Below the pieces are notes generated by a model. That model was not told the origin of the DNA. It made no database searches and worked only from the letters and a program-made list of their open reading frames with translations. Both the position numbers and the translations under genes were made by a program. DNA of 64,000 bases from Terriglobales bacterium (GTDB lineage: Bacteria; Acidobacteriota; Terriglobia; Terriglobales; Acidobacteriaceae): NCBI GenBank assembly GCA_035624455.1, contig DASPRM010000153.1, forward strand, positions 36,988 to 100,987. The letters are read 5' to 3'. Of this stretch, positions 44,220-53,879 are shown piece by piece (positions within the stretch are counted from its first letter, which is position 1; each line of letters starts with the position of its first letter).

Positions 44220-45911
44220 TTAAGTTTGCAGAACGCCCACACTGAACTTCGGCACCTCGGGATTCAGAGATGCCGCAGAGAGAGCGGCGATGATGGCGTC
44301 GCGCGTGTCCAGGGGATCGATAATGGCGTCGATCCAGAGCCGTGCTGCGCCGTAGCGCGGATCGGTCTGCTCGTCGTACGTTTGCTTGACGGATTCGAAG
44401 AGCTGCATTCTCTCCTCGGCGCTCAGTTTCTTGCCGCCGCGTTCCAGTTGCTTGATCTTGATCTCCACCAGCGTGCCGGCGGCAGAATCGCCGCTCATCA
44501 CCGCGTAGCGCGCCGAGGGCCAGGCGAACAGGAAGCGCGGATCGTAAGCTTTTCCGCACATTGCATAATGCCCGGCGCCAAATGATCCGCCGACTATCAA
44601 GGCGATTTTCGGCACCACGGAATTGGAGACGGCGTTCACCATCTTCGCTCCTGCTTTAATGATGCCGCTCCACTCCGCGTCGCGTCCCACCATGAATCCG
44701 TTCACATCGTGGAGAAAAACCAGAGGCACGAGGTTCTGATTGCAGTCCATGATGAAGCGTGCCGCCTTTTCCGCCGATTCGGTGTACACCACGCGCCCGA
44801 ACTCCACGCGCTTATGGCCCTGTTCATCGGTTTGCTGCTGATGCAGAGCCTGGTTGGCAACGACGCCCACCGCGTATCCCCCAATGCGGGCGAAGCCGCA
44901 GATCAGCGTCTTGCCATACTCGGCTTTGTACTCATCGAAGCGGCTGCTGTCCACAATGCGCGAGATAATCTCTTTCATGTCGTAGGGCCGCGCGGCATCG
45001 GACTCGAAAATTCCGTAGAGTTCCTCTGCGGCATACAGCGGAGCCTCGGGCTTGGCGCGGTCGAATGGCGCTCGCGGCCGCTCACCCATCTTGTCCACCA
45101 GCGACCGGATTCGCTGCAGGCAGGCTTCATCGTTGGGTTCGTGATAGTCGATGGTGCCACTGATGGCGGAATGCATCGATGCGCCGCCCAATTCTTCGGC
45201 TGAGACCTTCTGCCCGATCGCCGCCTGCACCAGCGCCGGCCCGGCCAGGAAGAGGCCGCTGCCATCGGTCATCAGGACGTGATCGCACATGATGGGGAGA
45301 TAGCCGCCGCCAGCTACGCACATACCCATGATGGCGGCGATTTGCGGAATCCCTTTCGCCGACATGACCGCATTGTTGCGGAAAACGCGGCCGAAATCGT
45401 CGGTGTCAGGAAAAACATCTTCTTGCAGCGGCAGAAACACTCCGGCGGAATCCACCAGGTAGACCGTTGGAATGTGATTGTCGATGGCGATGTTTTGCGC
45501 ACGAATGACCTTCTTGGCGGTCATGGGAAAGAAGGCACCGGCCTTCACGGTGGCATCGTTGACGATGAGCATGAAGGTGCGGCCGTGGATTCTGCCCAGG
45601 CCGGTGATAACGCCAGCCGCCGGCGCTCCTCCCCATTCCTCGTACATGCCGTGCGCAGCGTAAATGCCGAGTTCGAACAGTTCCGTGCCGGGGTCGAGCA
45701 GCAGATTGATGCGCTCGCGCGCGGTCAGGCGTCCCTTGGCGTGCTGAACTTCAATGGCCTTGGGACCACCGCCTTCGCTGATGCGCGCTTCTTCGTTGCG
45801 CACCTGCGAGACCAGATCGGCCATCGCCCGCATGTTCTTCTCGAAGCGGGCGGAGGTGGCATCGATCCGGGTTTCGAGGACGTTGGTGGCTTCCGAGGAG
45901 ATGGGTTTCAT
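44220..45911 (-). CDS. Acyl-CoA carboxylase carboxyltransferase (beta) subunit
   Basis: A 563-residue biotin-dependent carboxyltransferase of the methylcrotonyl/propionyl-CoA carboxylase type. Both crotonase-like halves are present: GMYEEWGGAPAAGVITGLG (N half) and IKAGAKMVNAVSNSVVPKIAL followed by GGSFGAGHYAMCGKAYDP (C half), with ICGFARIGGYAVGVVANQ. Methylcrotonyl-CoA carboxylase is favoured by the HMG-CoA lyase-like and hydratase neighbours. The biotin carboxylase/carrier (alpha) subunit gene is not in this window near it. The ATG at 45911 lacks a ribosome site, so the start is uncertain by some codons. Confidence 0.88.
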   Translation of the reverse strand: MKPISSEATNVLETRIDATSARFEKNMRAMADLVSQVRNEEARISEGGGPKAIEVQHAKGRLTARERINLLLDPGTELFELGIYAAHGMYEEWGGAPAAGVITGLGRIHGRTFMLIVNDATVKAGAFFPMTAKKVIRAQNIAIDNHIPTVYLVDSAGVFLPLQEDVFPDTDDFGRVFRNNAVMSAKGIPQIAAIMGMCVAGGGYLPIMCDHVLMTDGSGLFLAGPALVQAAIGQKVSAEELGGASMHSAISGTIDYHEPNDEACLQRIRSLVDKMGERPRAPFDRAKPEAPLYAAEELYGIFESDAARPYDMKEIISRIVDSSRFDEYKAEYGKTLICGFARIGGYAVGVVANQALHQQQTDEQGHKRVEFGRVVYTESAEKAARFIMDCNQNLVPLVFLHDVNGFMVGRDAEWSGIIKAGAKMVNAVSNSVVPKIALIVGGSFGAGHYAMCGKAYDPRFLFAWPSARYAVMSGDSAAGTLVEIKIKQLERGGKKLSAEERMQLFESVKQTYDEQTDPRYGAARLWIDAIIDPLDTRDAIIAALSAASLNPEVPKFSVGVLQT

Positions 45912-47136
<1,225 letters not shown>

Positions 47137-47207
47137 CTTGGCGTTGTGGGAACGGCCCCGCTCTGACGCGACATCCCTGAGCTAATACTGTGCAAGCGAG
47201 ATCAACT

Positions 47208-47241
47208 ACCCCGCCCTAGCCAAAAGACGGCTAGAGTGGGG
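47208..47241. terminator. Hairpin with AAAAGAC loop between convergent genes
   Basis: CCCCGCCCTAGCC, loop AAAAGAC, then GGCTAGAGTGGGG. It lies between the aminotransferase and enoyl-CoA hydratase genes and contains the stop codon of the latter. It matches the dispersed hairpin family and may end transcription from both sides. Confidence 0.55.
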
Positions 47242-47848
47242 CACCCTCAGGGTTCTTCGTCCCATTTATCCGATTGCAGAGCCGGAGGGCTTCTGTGAGC
47301 GGATCGCCTGCAACCGCGTCGACCAGTCCTGCGGCGAGCGCTTGAGGGGCACGCAGCTTTTCCGCTGCCACGAACATTTGCAGCGCCTTTGCGCGCCCGA
47401 TGAGGCGCGGCAGACGTTGCGTGCCGCCCCACCCGGTGATCAGTCCCAGCGCGGCCCCACGATGTCCAAACTCGGCGTTAGGCGCGGCAATCCGGTAGTC
47501 GCAAGCCAGGACCAGATCTAATCCTCCGCCCATACAGTAGCCGTGAATCGCCGCACAGACGGGAGCGGGAAAGTCGTCGACAAGTTGGGTCAGAGCCTGA
47601 CCCATCTGAGCAAAAGCAAGCGCATCGCTGCTCAGCAAAACGATCTCACTCAGGTCGGCGCCGGCGGAGAAGAACTTTTCGTTGCCTGTAATGATCAATG
47701 GGCTTGGCGGCGATGTGCATGCGAGCTCGCGGACTGCCTTTGTGAGGGCGAGCACACAGGCACGCGAGAGGCGGTTGGTTCCGTCTGCTGAGACCAAGCG
47801 CAGGATAGATACCTTGTCGCGAGTCTCGATGCTGAAGAAGTCGGGCAA
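47231..47848 (-). CDS. Short enoyl-CoA hydratase/isomerase family protein
   Basis: A 205-residue crotonase-fold protein with the oxyanion motifs ITGNEKFFSAGADLSEI (about 53-69) and HGYCMGGGLDLVLACDYRI (about 101-119), and the glutamate region EFGHRGAALGLITGWGG. It is about 50 residues shorter than usual, ending after GDPLTEALRLCNRINGTK, so the C-terminal trimerisation helices are missing. The stop codon falls inside a dispersed hairpin repeat, which suggests the gene was cut by the repeat or that this is a short form. Activity is uncertain. Confidence 0.72.
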   Translation of the reverse strand: MPDFFSIETRDKVSILRLVSADGTNRLSRACVLALTKAVRELACTSPPSPLIITGNEKFFSAGADLSEIVLLSSDALAFAQMGQALTQLVDDFPAPVCAAIHGYCMGGGLDLVLACDYRIAAPNAEFGHRGAALGLITGWGGTQRLPRLIGRAKALQMFVAAEKLRAPQALAAGLVDAVAGDPLTEALRLCNRINGTKNPEGAPL

Positions 47849-47849
47849 G

Positions 47850-47881
47850 CAGCAATCAATCAGTAATCAGTAGTCAGTTCC
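47850..47881 (-). repeat. Heptamer patch CAGNANT
   Basis: Read on the plus strand: CAGCAAT, then CAGTAAT, CAGTAGT and CAGTTCC, with one CAAT insertion. It adjoins the 5' end of the short hydratase gene and the 50-base repeat at 47891. Confidence 0.5.
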
Positions 47882-47890
47882 GGGTCAGGT

Positions 47891-47940
47891 GTCGAGCTGC
47901 GCTCGACGTGCACGGAGGAGACATCCGTTCCCACGTGATT
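47891..47940 (+). repeat. 50-base palindromic intergenic repeat, copy A
   Basis: GTCGAGCTGCGCTCGACGTG, a diverged centre, then TCCGTTCCCACGTGATT. Compared with copies at 50871 and 56800 it shares the two ends but the middle palindrome (AACGGACG... CGTCCGTT) is damaged. Confidence 0.7.
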
Positions 47941-48088
47941 TTTGCGAGAAAAGCAAACCCGCTTTTGGCGAACAAGAGAGAAGGAACTACAGATCCATCG
48001 GCCGCCTGCGCCGGCCAGTGATGACAACGAACTGTGTCTATTTATTGCGCCGAAGGAACTGATCCTCATTGTGCCGAAAAAACCGTTC

Positions 48089-48517
48089 TTATTGCGCCGA
48101 AGAAACCGGTTCGCCCTTCACGTTGCTGCGAATGAACTGCACGATTTCATCCATCGGCGTGCCCGGCTGGAAGACGGCTGCGACGCCCTGCTGCTTGAGT
48201 CCGGCGACGTCCTGATCGGGGATGATGCCGCCGACCAGCACCATGACATCTTCCATTTGATTCTGCTTCAGCAGTTCCATGACGCGCGGCACGATGGCGT
48301 TATGCGCGCCGGAGAGGATGGAGAGGCCGATGACGTCCACATCTTCCTGGAGAGAGGCGGTGACGATCATCTCGGGAGTCTGGCGGAGGCCGGTGTAGAT
48401 GACTTCCATTCCGGCATCGCGCAGGGCGCGGGCGATGACCTTGGCGCCGCGGTCGTGGCCGTCGAGGCCCGGCTTGGCTACGAGGACCCGGATTTTCTTT
48501 TCACTCGCTTTGACCAT
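48089..48517 (-). CDS. Standalone B12-binding subunit of methylmalonyl-CoA mutase
   Basis: A 142-residue cobalamin-binding domain. The cofactor motif DxHxxG appears as [10 protein letters not shown], followed by the Rossmann-like strands [25 protein letters not shown] and the C-terminal [12 protein letters not shown]. It corresponds to the C-terminal part of methylmalonyl-CoA mutase, made as a separate subunit, which converts (R)-methylmalonyl-CoA to succinyl-CoA with the catalytic subunit. That catalytic subunit is not in this window. ATG 48517 is used; an ATG six codons upstream is possible. It fits valine, isoleucine and propionate breakdown. Confidence 0.87.
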   Translation of the reverse strand: MVKASEKKIRVLVAKPGLDGHDRGAKVIARALRDAGMEVIYTGLRQTPEMIVTASLQEDVDVIGLSILSGAHNAIVPRVMELLKQNQMEDVMVLVGGIIPDQDVAGLKQQGVAAVFQPGTPMDEIVQFIRSNVKGEPVSSAQ

Positions 48518-48803
48518 TACGGTGTCTCGAAGCATACAACATGGCGGATTCGACGTCGCGGACGGAGGACACAGAGGAAAGTGCGCGGGCGGGGCGCTGG
48601 GTGTGGAAAGGGAGGGGATTGGGGCAGGAGTGTACAACTCAGTTAATCCCGTCTGCCCTGATCCCCGACACAAAACCAGAGAGTTATGCGAAGGGCGATT
48701 CGCTGCAAGCAAAGGACTTACTAAAGCAGAAACAAAACCAAGGAAACAATAGCCAGCTCACCAGGAGAAATCGTCGCAGGTCAGGTGTTGGCCCCAACGT
48801 AGC

Positions 48804-49427
48804 CTACTTGCGCTGTGGGTTGCCATCCTTCATCTCCGCGTAGCGCCACAGGTACCAGCAAGCAACGGAGCGATAGGGGTGCCACTTCTCGGCGATCTTC
48901 AGAATATATTTCGGCTTGGGCATTTTGCGTTTGCCGTAAGCCCGGCGGATGGCGGAATTCACACCGTAATCGACGGTAGGCATGACGTTCGGCCGTCTAA
49001 GGGCAAAGATCAGGAACATCTGCGCTGACCAAACCCCAATACCCTTGACGCGGGTAAGGTGCTCGATCACGTCTTCGTCGGTCATAGCAGGCAGCCGGTC
49101 GAATTCAATTTCGCCGCTGTGCGTGCGCTCAGCGAGGTCGCGAATGTAGGAGAGCTTCTGCTTGGAAAGCCCGACGGCGCGCATCTGGGCTTCGCTGAGC
49201 GCGAGGATCGATTCCGGAGTCAGGGTGCCGCCCGCGGCGACGACCAGACGATCGAAGATGGCGCGGGCTGCGCTGCCGTGCAACTGCTGGAAGACAATCG
49301 ATCGCACCATGCTTTGGAAAGTGGGATCGCGGAAGGTCAGACGGCAGGGTCCGACGCGCTCGATGATGGCGGCAAGCACAGGATCGGATTTTTTCAGATG
49401 GCGAACCGCGTGACGCATGCTCCTCAT
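48804..49427 (-). CDS. DNA-3-methyladenine glycosylase II (AlkA-type)
   Basis: A 207-residue HhH-GPD superfamily glycosylase removing alkylated bases. The helix-hairpin-helix is VKGIGVWSAQMF (about 130-141), the catalytic aspartate is Asp153 in VMPTVDYGVNSAI, and the FQQLHGSAARAIFDRL start of the core is typical. It lacks the N-terminal extra domain and iron-sulfur cysteines, so it is of the short AlkA/Mag kind. ATG at 49427, with an alternative ATG three codons on. It stands alone, without ada or other repair genes adjacent. Confidence 0.88.
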   Translation of the reverse strand: MRSMRHAVRHLKKSDPVLAAIIERVGPCRLTFRDPTFQSMVRSIVFQQLHGSAARAIFDRLVVAAGGTLTPESILALSEAQMRAVGLSKQKLSYIRDLAERTHSGEIEFDRLPAMTDEDVIEHLTRVKGIGVWSAQMFLIFALRRPNVMPTVDYGVNSAIRRAYGKRKMPKPKYILKIAEKWHPYRSVACWYLWRYAEMKDGNPQRK

Positions 49428-49624
49428 AGAGATTGGGGCTAGTGGCGCGTGGATGCGGAAATTCGCCGCCGTACACCGATCGGAGCAAGAACTGGACCTA
49501 AACCCAAGAATCAGGGTGTCGCCCTAAGTCAGCAGCTCTGTGTTCAACAATATTGAAAAAGAAAATTCGTAGCCTGTCCCTGCGACGGCGAGACGCGAGC
49601 CGTCGGAACGGTACATAGAAGGAC

Positions 49625-49969
49625 TCAGAACTCGAAGTAGCCCGCCGAGGCGCGGTGTGGGGCGCCATCGGTTCCGGTGGCCGGCAGCAGGCCCACGACG
49701 CTGCGCAGAGTCTCCCAGGCGGCCTGGTTGAGGGCGGGGTCGGCGCCGACGAGGTCGCGGATCATCTGCCAGGCAGCGATGTTGAGGGCGCCGTCGGGGG
49801 GCGGTCCCATGGCGAGCGAAACTGAGCACTGCGAGCAGAAGCAGATGCGCTGCGCCGCGGATTTCTGCCGCGGCCGGATGCCTACCGTCTGGGCGAACAT
49901 GTACACCGCTACAGACTTGTGCCCCGCTTCCAGCTCGCGATTACAGCGAAGACAAAACAGGTTTTCCAA
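49625..49969 (-). CDS. Small zinc-ribbon protein of unknown function
   Basis: A 114-residue protein with two cysteine pairs (FCLRCNRE near the start and CFCSQCS near residue 45), which could bind one zinc ion, then an alpha-helical stretch (AAWQMIRDLVGAD, NQAAWETLRSVVGLL). I do not recognise a family. The start is TTG with AAGG six bases upstream. It is convergent with nothing and lies between alkA and the Nudix-like gene. The function cannot be read. Confidence 0.5.
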   Translation of the reverse strand: MENLFCLRCNRELEAGHKSVAVYMFAQTVGIRPRQKSAAQRICFCSQCSVSLAMGPPPDGALNIAAWQMIRDLVGADPALNQAAWETLRSVVGLLPATGTDGAPHRASAGYFEF

Positions 49970-50090
49970 GCCTACCTTCCTGGGGCCAATGTGGCGTTAA
50001 GGGAATACTGGCGTCTGCTGCAAGGACCGCGCAAGTATGCAGCGAGATTCCCGGCATCGGGACCAACCCGTGAAAGACCAGCGACAACTA

Positions 50091-50118
50091 AGTTAGAAGT
50101 CAGAAGTTGGAAGCTGGG
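50091..50118 (+). repeat. Heptamer patch AGTNNGA
   Basis: AGTTAGA, AGTCAGA, AGTTGGA, AGCTGGG occur back to back in the gap before the Nudix-like gene, the same unit as at 25706. Confidence 0.6.
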
Positions 50119-50210
50119 CGTAAACGTTGGCGGTAAGGAGGCCAGGCGGCCAGGCAGAGAATCAAGCTGTGCTCTAGGCAGAAGGTCGCGGCATCGTGCA
50201 CTCTGCTGCA

Positions 50211-50864
50211 ATGAAATTGAGCGTGGACATCATGGATGATAACGAACTGCATTTGCCTGCCGGGCGGACCAAGGGTCGAGGGTATCCAGGATTCGCGAAA
50301 TTTTTTCGCCTCTCACATCTTCGCCGACTCCGGGGCAGCGAGCAGGTGGCGGCTGTCTGCTACCGTGTGCGAAATAGGACGATCGAATTCCTCCTGGTGC
50401 GGACCCGGGGCGGGCGATGGACATTTCCCAAGGGCAGCCTCGAATCCGGTCTGACTCACGCGCAGACCGCCGCCCTGGAAGCATTCGAAGAAGCGGGGGT
50501 GCATGGCCGCATGGAGGAGGCCTCCTTCGCGCGTTATGTCCGCCGCAAGCGTGGCGACGCACAGGACTCGCCAATCGAGCTGGCTGTCAATGCGCATCTC
50601 TGCGAGGTGCTGCGGCAGGATCCGCCGCAGGAGTTTGATCGTAATCCGACATGGTTTCCTCCCGAGAAAGCCAAGCGACGGCTGCGCGAAGACCGCTCAC
50701 CGGAATACGGGGCCGAGCTTTCGCGCGTGGTTGACCGCGCCCTGATGCGCATACGGCAACTTCGAAATGGCACACATCCTTCCGGTGATGCGCTACAGAA
50801 GGTGACGTTCATTGACGACGCCCGGAGACGATTGAGCCGGGGGAAAGCTCGCAAGAAGAAGTAA
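50211..50864 (+). CDS. Nudix-fold protein with altered Nudix box
   Basis: A protein of about 217 residues with a Nudix domain of the MutT type: VAAVCYRVRNRTIEFLLVRTRGGRWTFPKG strands are present. The Nudix box reads GSLESGLTHAQTAALEAFEEAGV: the EEAGV half is kept, but the first conserved glutamate is replaced by Leu and the arginine by Leu. Metal binding and so hydrolase activity may be changed or lost. The C-terminal 60 residues are strongly basic. The start is uncertain (ATG 50211 or 50232, no ribosome site). Substrate unknown. Confidence 0.75.
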   Translation: MKLSVDIMDDNELHLPAGRTKGRGYPGFAKFFRLSHLRRLRGSEQVAAVCYRVRNRTIEFLLVRTRGGRWTFPKGSLESGLTHAQTAALEAFEEAGVHGRMEEASFARYVRRKRGDAQDSPIELAVNAHLCEVLRQDPPQEFDRNPTWFPPEKAKRRLREDRSPEYGAELSRVVDRALMRIRQLRNGTHPSGDALQKVTFIDDARRRLSRGKARKKK

Positions 50865-50870
50865 TCCTCA

Positions 50871-50920
50871 GTCGAGCTGCGCTCGCCCTGAACGGACGGG
50901 GCGTCCGTTCCCACGTGATT
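50871..50920 (+). repeat. 50-base palindromic intergenic repeat, copy B
   Basis: GTCGAGCTGCGCTCGCCCTG, then AACGGACGGGGCGTCCGTT as a stem-loop, then CCCACGTGATT. It begins six bases after the Nudix-like gene stop. Confidence 0.75.
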
Positions 50921-51017
50921 CTCGTGGACAGGGTTGCGTCGCCGCCTTTGCCGGCTAGTGACGACAATATTGTTGGGGGCGCCTCGGCACGAATAAAGAT
51001 CGTGCCCTTTTCACGGC

Positions 51018-51055
51018 CCCCAGCCTCCGCCCAAAGACGGCGGAAGGGTGGGGCA
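51018..51055 (+). repeat. AAAAGAC-loop hairpin repeat, copy 2
   Basis: CCCCAGCCTCCGCC, CAAAGAC, then GGCGGAAGGGTGGGG. CCGCC pairs with GGCGG around the AAAGAC loop. Confidence 0.65.
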
Positions 51056-51202
51056 AGCCCCTTTCCAAATTCTTACGGTTTGAATGCGCACTTTGCTGGC
51101 CGCCACCGCCGCATGAAACTTTTCCCATTCTCTGAGCGTCCAACCTTGTAGCAATCCGGTTCTTCATTTGGATCGTATTGATAACAGAGGACAACGTATC
51201 TG

Positions 51203-52162
51203 ATGTTGATTAAGAAGCCTAACGATATTCCTTCGTCTGAGATCACCCCTAAGTCCACTTACATGAATCGGCGCAAATTCATGACGGGGGTGGCCGCGGG
51301 AGGCGCGCTGTTGGTGGCAGGCAGATTTCTCGGCCATCTCCTATCGCCGCACGAAACTGTGAGCGCTGCCGCCAAACTTGATGCCGCCAAGAGCCAATTC
51401 AGTACTACTGAGAAACAAACCCCGTTAAACGACATCACGAACTACAACAACTTCTACGAATTCAGTACCGATAAATACGAGCCGGCTCACCTGGCGCAGT
51501 CGCTGCAAACGCGGCCCTGGGCGGTCGAAGTTGCCGGGCTGGTACAGAAGCCTCGCACTCTCGAGATCGACTCGATCTTGAAGTCGTCTCGGTTGGAGGA
51601 GCGCATCTACCGCCACCGTTGCGTGGAGGGCTGGTCGATGGTGATTCCCTGGGTGGGCTTCCCGCTCAGCGCATTGCTCAAGCAGCTCAATCCTCTGGGA
51701 ACCGCCAAGTATGTGCAGTTCACCACCAAGTACGATCCCAAGCAGATGCCCGGGCAGCGCTATGGCGTGCTCGATTGGCCTTATGTCGAGGGTCTTCGCA
51801 TGGACGAAGCCATGCATCCTCTGACGATTCTGGCAGTGGGGCTCTATGGCGAAGAATTGCCCAAGCAGGATGGCGCACCCATCCGCCTGGTGGTCCCCTG
51901 GAAGTACGGCTTCAAGAGCATCAAATCCATCGTGAAGATCAACTTTGTGGAGAAGGAGCCTACGACTACGTGGTCGGCTGCGGCGCCCAATGAATATGGG
52001 TTCTATTCCAATGTGAACCCGGATGTTGACCATCCCCGCTGGAGCCAGAAAACCGAGAGGCGGATCGGCGAGTTTTACAAGCGCCCCACCCTGATGTTCA
52101 ACGGCTACGGTGATCAGGTGGCTGGACTGTACACAGGCATGGATTTGCGAAAATACTTTTGA
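51203..52162 (+). CDS. msrP: Protein-methionine-sulfoxide reductase catalytic subunit MsrP
   Basis: A 319-residue periplasmic molybdopterin enzyme (formerly YedY) that repairs oxidised methionines in envelope proteins. A twin-arginine signal starts at about 20 (NRRKFMTG, then a hydrophobic stretch), as needed for Tat export with cofactor. The Mo ligand is Cys140 in [31 protein letters not shown] follows as is typical. The ATG at 51203 gives the normal N terminus. It is followed by its haem partner msrQ after 32 bases. Confidence 0.93.
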   Translation: MLIKKPNDIPSSEITPKSTYMNRRKFMTGVAAGGALLVAGRFLGHLLSPHETVSAAAKLDAAKSQFSTTEKQTPLNDITNYNNFYEFSTDKYEPAHLAQSLQTRPWAVEVAGLVQKPRTLEIDSILKSSRLEERIYRHRCVEGWSMVIPWVGFPLSALLKQLNPLGTAKYVQFTTKYDPKQMPGQRYGVLDWPYVEGLRMDEAMHPLTILAVGLYGEELPKQDGAPIRLVVPWKYGFKSIKSIVKINFVEKEPTTTWSAAAPNEYGFYSNVNPDVDHPRWSQKTERRIGEFYKRPTLMFNGYGDQVAGLYTGMDLRKYF

Positions 52163-52194
52163 GGGCGATCGAGAGGAACACCAGGGACAACAGA

Positions 52195-52833
52195 ATGACC
52201 AAGGCTCAAATCAGGTTCTTAAAAGTCCTCGTGTTCCTGCTCTGCCTGGGACCGGTCGCGCATCTGGTGTGGAAGGGTTTTCACGGGATGCTGGGGGCCA
52301 ATCCGATCGAGGTGATCACCCATTCTACGGGTGACTGGACGCTTCTGTTTCTGCTGTTCACGCTCAGCATCACGCCCCTGCGGAAACTCACCGGATTCTT
52401 AGAGCTCATCCGCTTCCGGCGCATGCTCGGCTTGTTTGCCTTCTTTTACGCGACACTGCATTTCATGACTTACATCTGGCTCGATAAGTTTTTTGACGTA
52501 CATGAGATGCTGGCCGACATCGCCAAGCGCAAATTCATCACGGTGGGATTCACGGCATTCGTGCTGCTGATTCCGCTGGCGCTGACCTCGACCAGCGGGA
52601 TGATCCGCCGCCTGGGGGGCAAGCGCTGGCGCGGGCTGCATCGGCTGATTTACGCCAGTGCAGCTCTGGGGGTTTTTCATTACCTCTGGTTGGTGAAGGC
52701 AGACATCCGCCGGCCTCTGTACTACGGCATAGCACTCGCTGTCCTGCTACTCTGGCGACTTCTGAGCTGGGCAATTCCCTTCTTCTCGCACCGGCCTGCT
52801 GCTCCGAAAGACGTCTCCTACGTCAGCAATTAG
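52195..52833 (+). CDS. msrQ: MsrQ haem-binding membrane subunit
   Basis: A 212-residue cytochrome b-type membrane protein (formerly YedZ) passing electrons from quinone to MsrP. Five to six helices with conserved histidines (LHFMTYIW, HRLIYASAALGVFHYLW) that hold the haem b. The ATG at 52195 has AGGGA eight bases upstream and gives the family length; an overlapping TTG at 52159 would add 12 residues. It forms an operon with msrP. Confidence 0.9.
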   Translation: MTKAQIRFLKVLVFLLCLGPVAHLVWKGFHGMLGANPIEVITHSTGDWTLLFLLFTLSITPLRKLTGFLELIRFRRMLGLFAFFYATLHFMTYIWLDKFFDVHEMLADIAKRKFITVGFTAFVLLIPLALTSTSGMIRRLGGKRWRGLHRLIYASAALGVFHYLWLVKADIRRPLYYGIALAVLLLWRLLSWAIPFFSHRPAAPKDVSYVSN

Positions 52834-52841
52834 TCTTGAGA

Positions 52842-52900
52842 GTGTCATCCTGAGCGAGGACGGGAATACAAACCCCGTCCGAGTCGAAGGATCTTGCGTT
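52842..52900 (+). repeat. Dispersed repeat with TCATCCTGAGC ... GAGTCGAAGGATC ends
   Basis: TGTCATCCTGAGCGAGG, then GGACGGG/CCCCGTCC as an inverted pair, then GAGTCGAAGGATCTTG. Repeats of this kind (TCATCCTGAGCGAA...TCGAAGGATC) are common in bacterial intergenic space; one copy is in this window. Confidence 0.6.
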
Positions 52901-52982
52901 TGCAGGCGGGTGCCATTCTAGCTTTGTTTTGGCGAAAATGTCCCTGCGAGCACATTTACAATCTAAAGCTGTTGCTGAGGGC

Positions 52983-53010
52983 CAATTGCTGATTACTAAT
53001 TGCTGAGTGC
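52983..53010 (-). repeat. Heptamer patch CAGNANT (minus strand)
   Basis: On the minus strand: CACTCAG, CAATTAG, TAATCAG, CAATTGG, which is the same 7-base rhythm as at 47850. It overlaps the start region of the SUMF1-like gene. Confidence 0.45.
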
Positions 53011-53017
53011 TTCCTTC

Positions 53018-53743
53018 ATGAACATGGCAGCCCCACAAATCCTGCCCGTAATCGAGCCGCAGATGATCGTGGTTCCCGCGGGCTGGTTCCTGATGGGCTG
53101 TAACTCAGGGCAGGACGTGGAAAAGCCGGTACACCGGATCTGGGTCGACACATTCTCGCTCGCCTCAACCCAGGTCTCCAATTCCCAGTACGCTCGGTAT
53201 CTGGAAGAGACTGGCAGTCCTGCACCGCCCTTCTGGCAGAATCCCGATTTTCGCGACCCCCATCAGCCGGTTGTAGCCATCACATGGTTTGAAGCGGCGG
53301 TGTACTGCGATTGGCTGTCTCGCTCGATCGGCAGGCATTATCGGCTCCCCACCGAAGCAGAGTGGGAACGTGCCGCGCGCGGTGGCCGCGAGGGTCTGCT
53401 GTTTCCCTGGGGCAATGAGCCTCCGCAGTCGCGGGCGCATTACGGCGCGCGTTGGAAGTCCGGACCGGAGCCGGTCGCCACTTCCGAGCCCAATGCATAT
53501 GGGCTCCGCGAAATGTGCGAGAACGTTCATGAGTGGTGCAGTGACTGGTTCCAGGCGGATTACTACGCAACTTCGCCGGAGCGCAATCCGCAAGGGCCTG
53601 CGACGGGTAGTCGCAAGTCATCGCGCGGCGGCTCGTGGCGGCATCACATCAAGATTTCGCGCTGCTCGGCCCGCTCCAGCATCCCACCGGAATTTCAGTA
53701 CGCTGATTACGGCTTTCGCGTGGCCTGCGATCTTGCGGGTTAG
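53018..53743 (+). CDS. SUMF1/FGE-fold protein without the catalytic cysteines
   Basis: A 241-residue protein of the formylglycine-generating-enzyme/SUMF1 fold: VVPAGWFLMGCNSGQDVEKPVH, WFEAAVYCDWLS, YRLPTEAEWERAARGG, LREMCENVHEWCSDWF and SSRGGSWRHH with YADYGFRVA. In true FGE the two copper/active-site cysteines lie just after RGGSW; here this stretch reads HHIKISRCSA, so only one Cys of the area remains. It is therefore likely a binding or other enzyme of the fold (like EgtB or PvdO domains) rather than a sulfatase activator. No sulfatase is nearby. The ATG at 53018 is weakly supported. Confidence 0.78.
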   Translation: MNMAAPQILPVIEPQMIVVPAGWFLMGCNSGQDVEKPVHRIWVDTFSLASTQVSNSQYARYLEETGSPAPPFWQNPDFRDPHQPVVAITWFEAAVYCDWLSRSIGRHYRLPTEAEWERAARGGREGLLFPWGNEPPQSRAHYGARWKSGPEPVATSEPNAYGLREMCENVHEWCSDWFQADYYATSPERNPQGPATGSRKSSRGGSWRHHIKISRCSARSSIPPEFQYADYGFRVACDLAG

Positions 53744-53879
53744 CATCAAGATGGTCGGTTCGAAAAAGAAAGAGCAATTTTAGGGAGTTGAAGTTCCTGG
53801 ATGCTTCCAAGAACTGCAGGTCCCTCGGCCCGCTGCAGCGGGCCTCGTCATGACAACAGCCGGCAGGAGGATTTCCCGC

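Larger units (their letters stand above)
50865..51202. other. Repeat-rich intergenic region before msrP
   Basis: A 338-base gap without a gene. It holds copy B of the 50-base palindromic repeat (50871-50920) and the AAAGAC-loop hairpin (51018-51055). The rest, to the msrP start, has no recognised motif. Confidence 0.7.

Noticed and set aside
48541..48843. Plus-strand frame starting ATGGCGGATTCG in the gap before the B12-binding gene
   Set aside because: It runs into the alkA gene on the other strand, has no ribosome site and its amino acids look like chance.
53018..53743. Sulfatase-modifying factor as a true FGE
   Set aside because: The active-site cysteines are replaced, and no sulfatase gene is present in the window.
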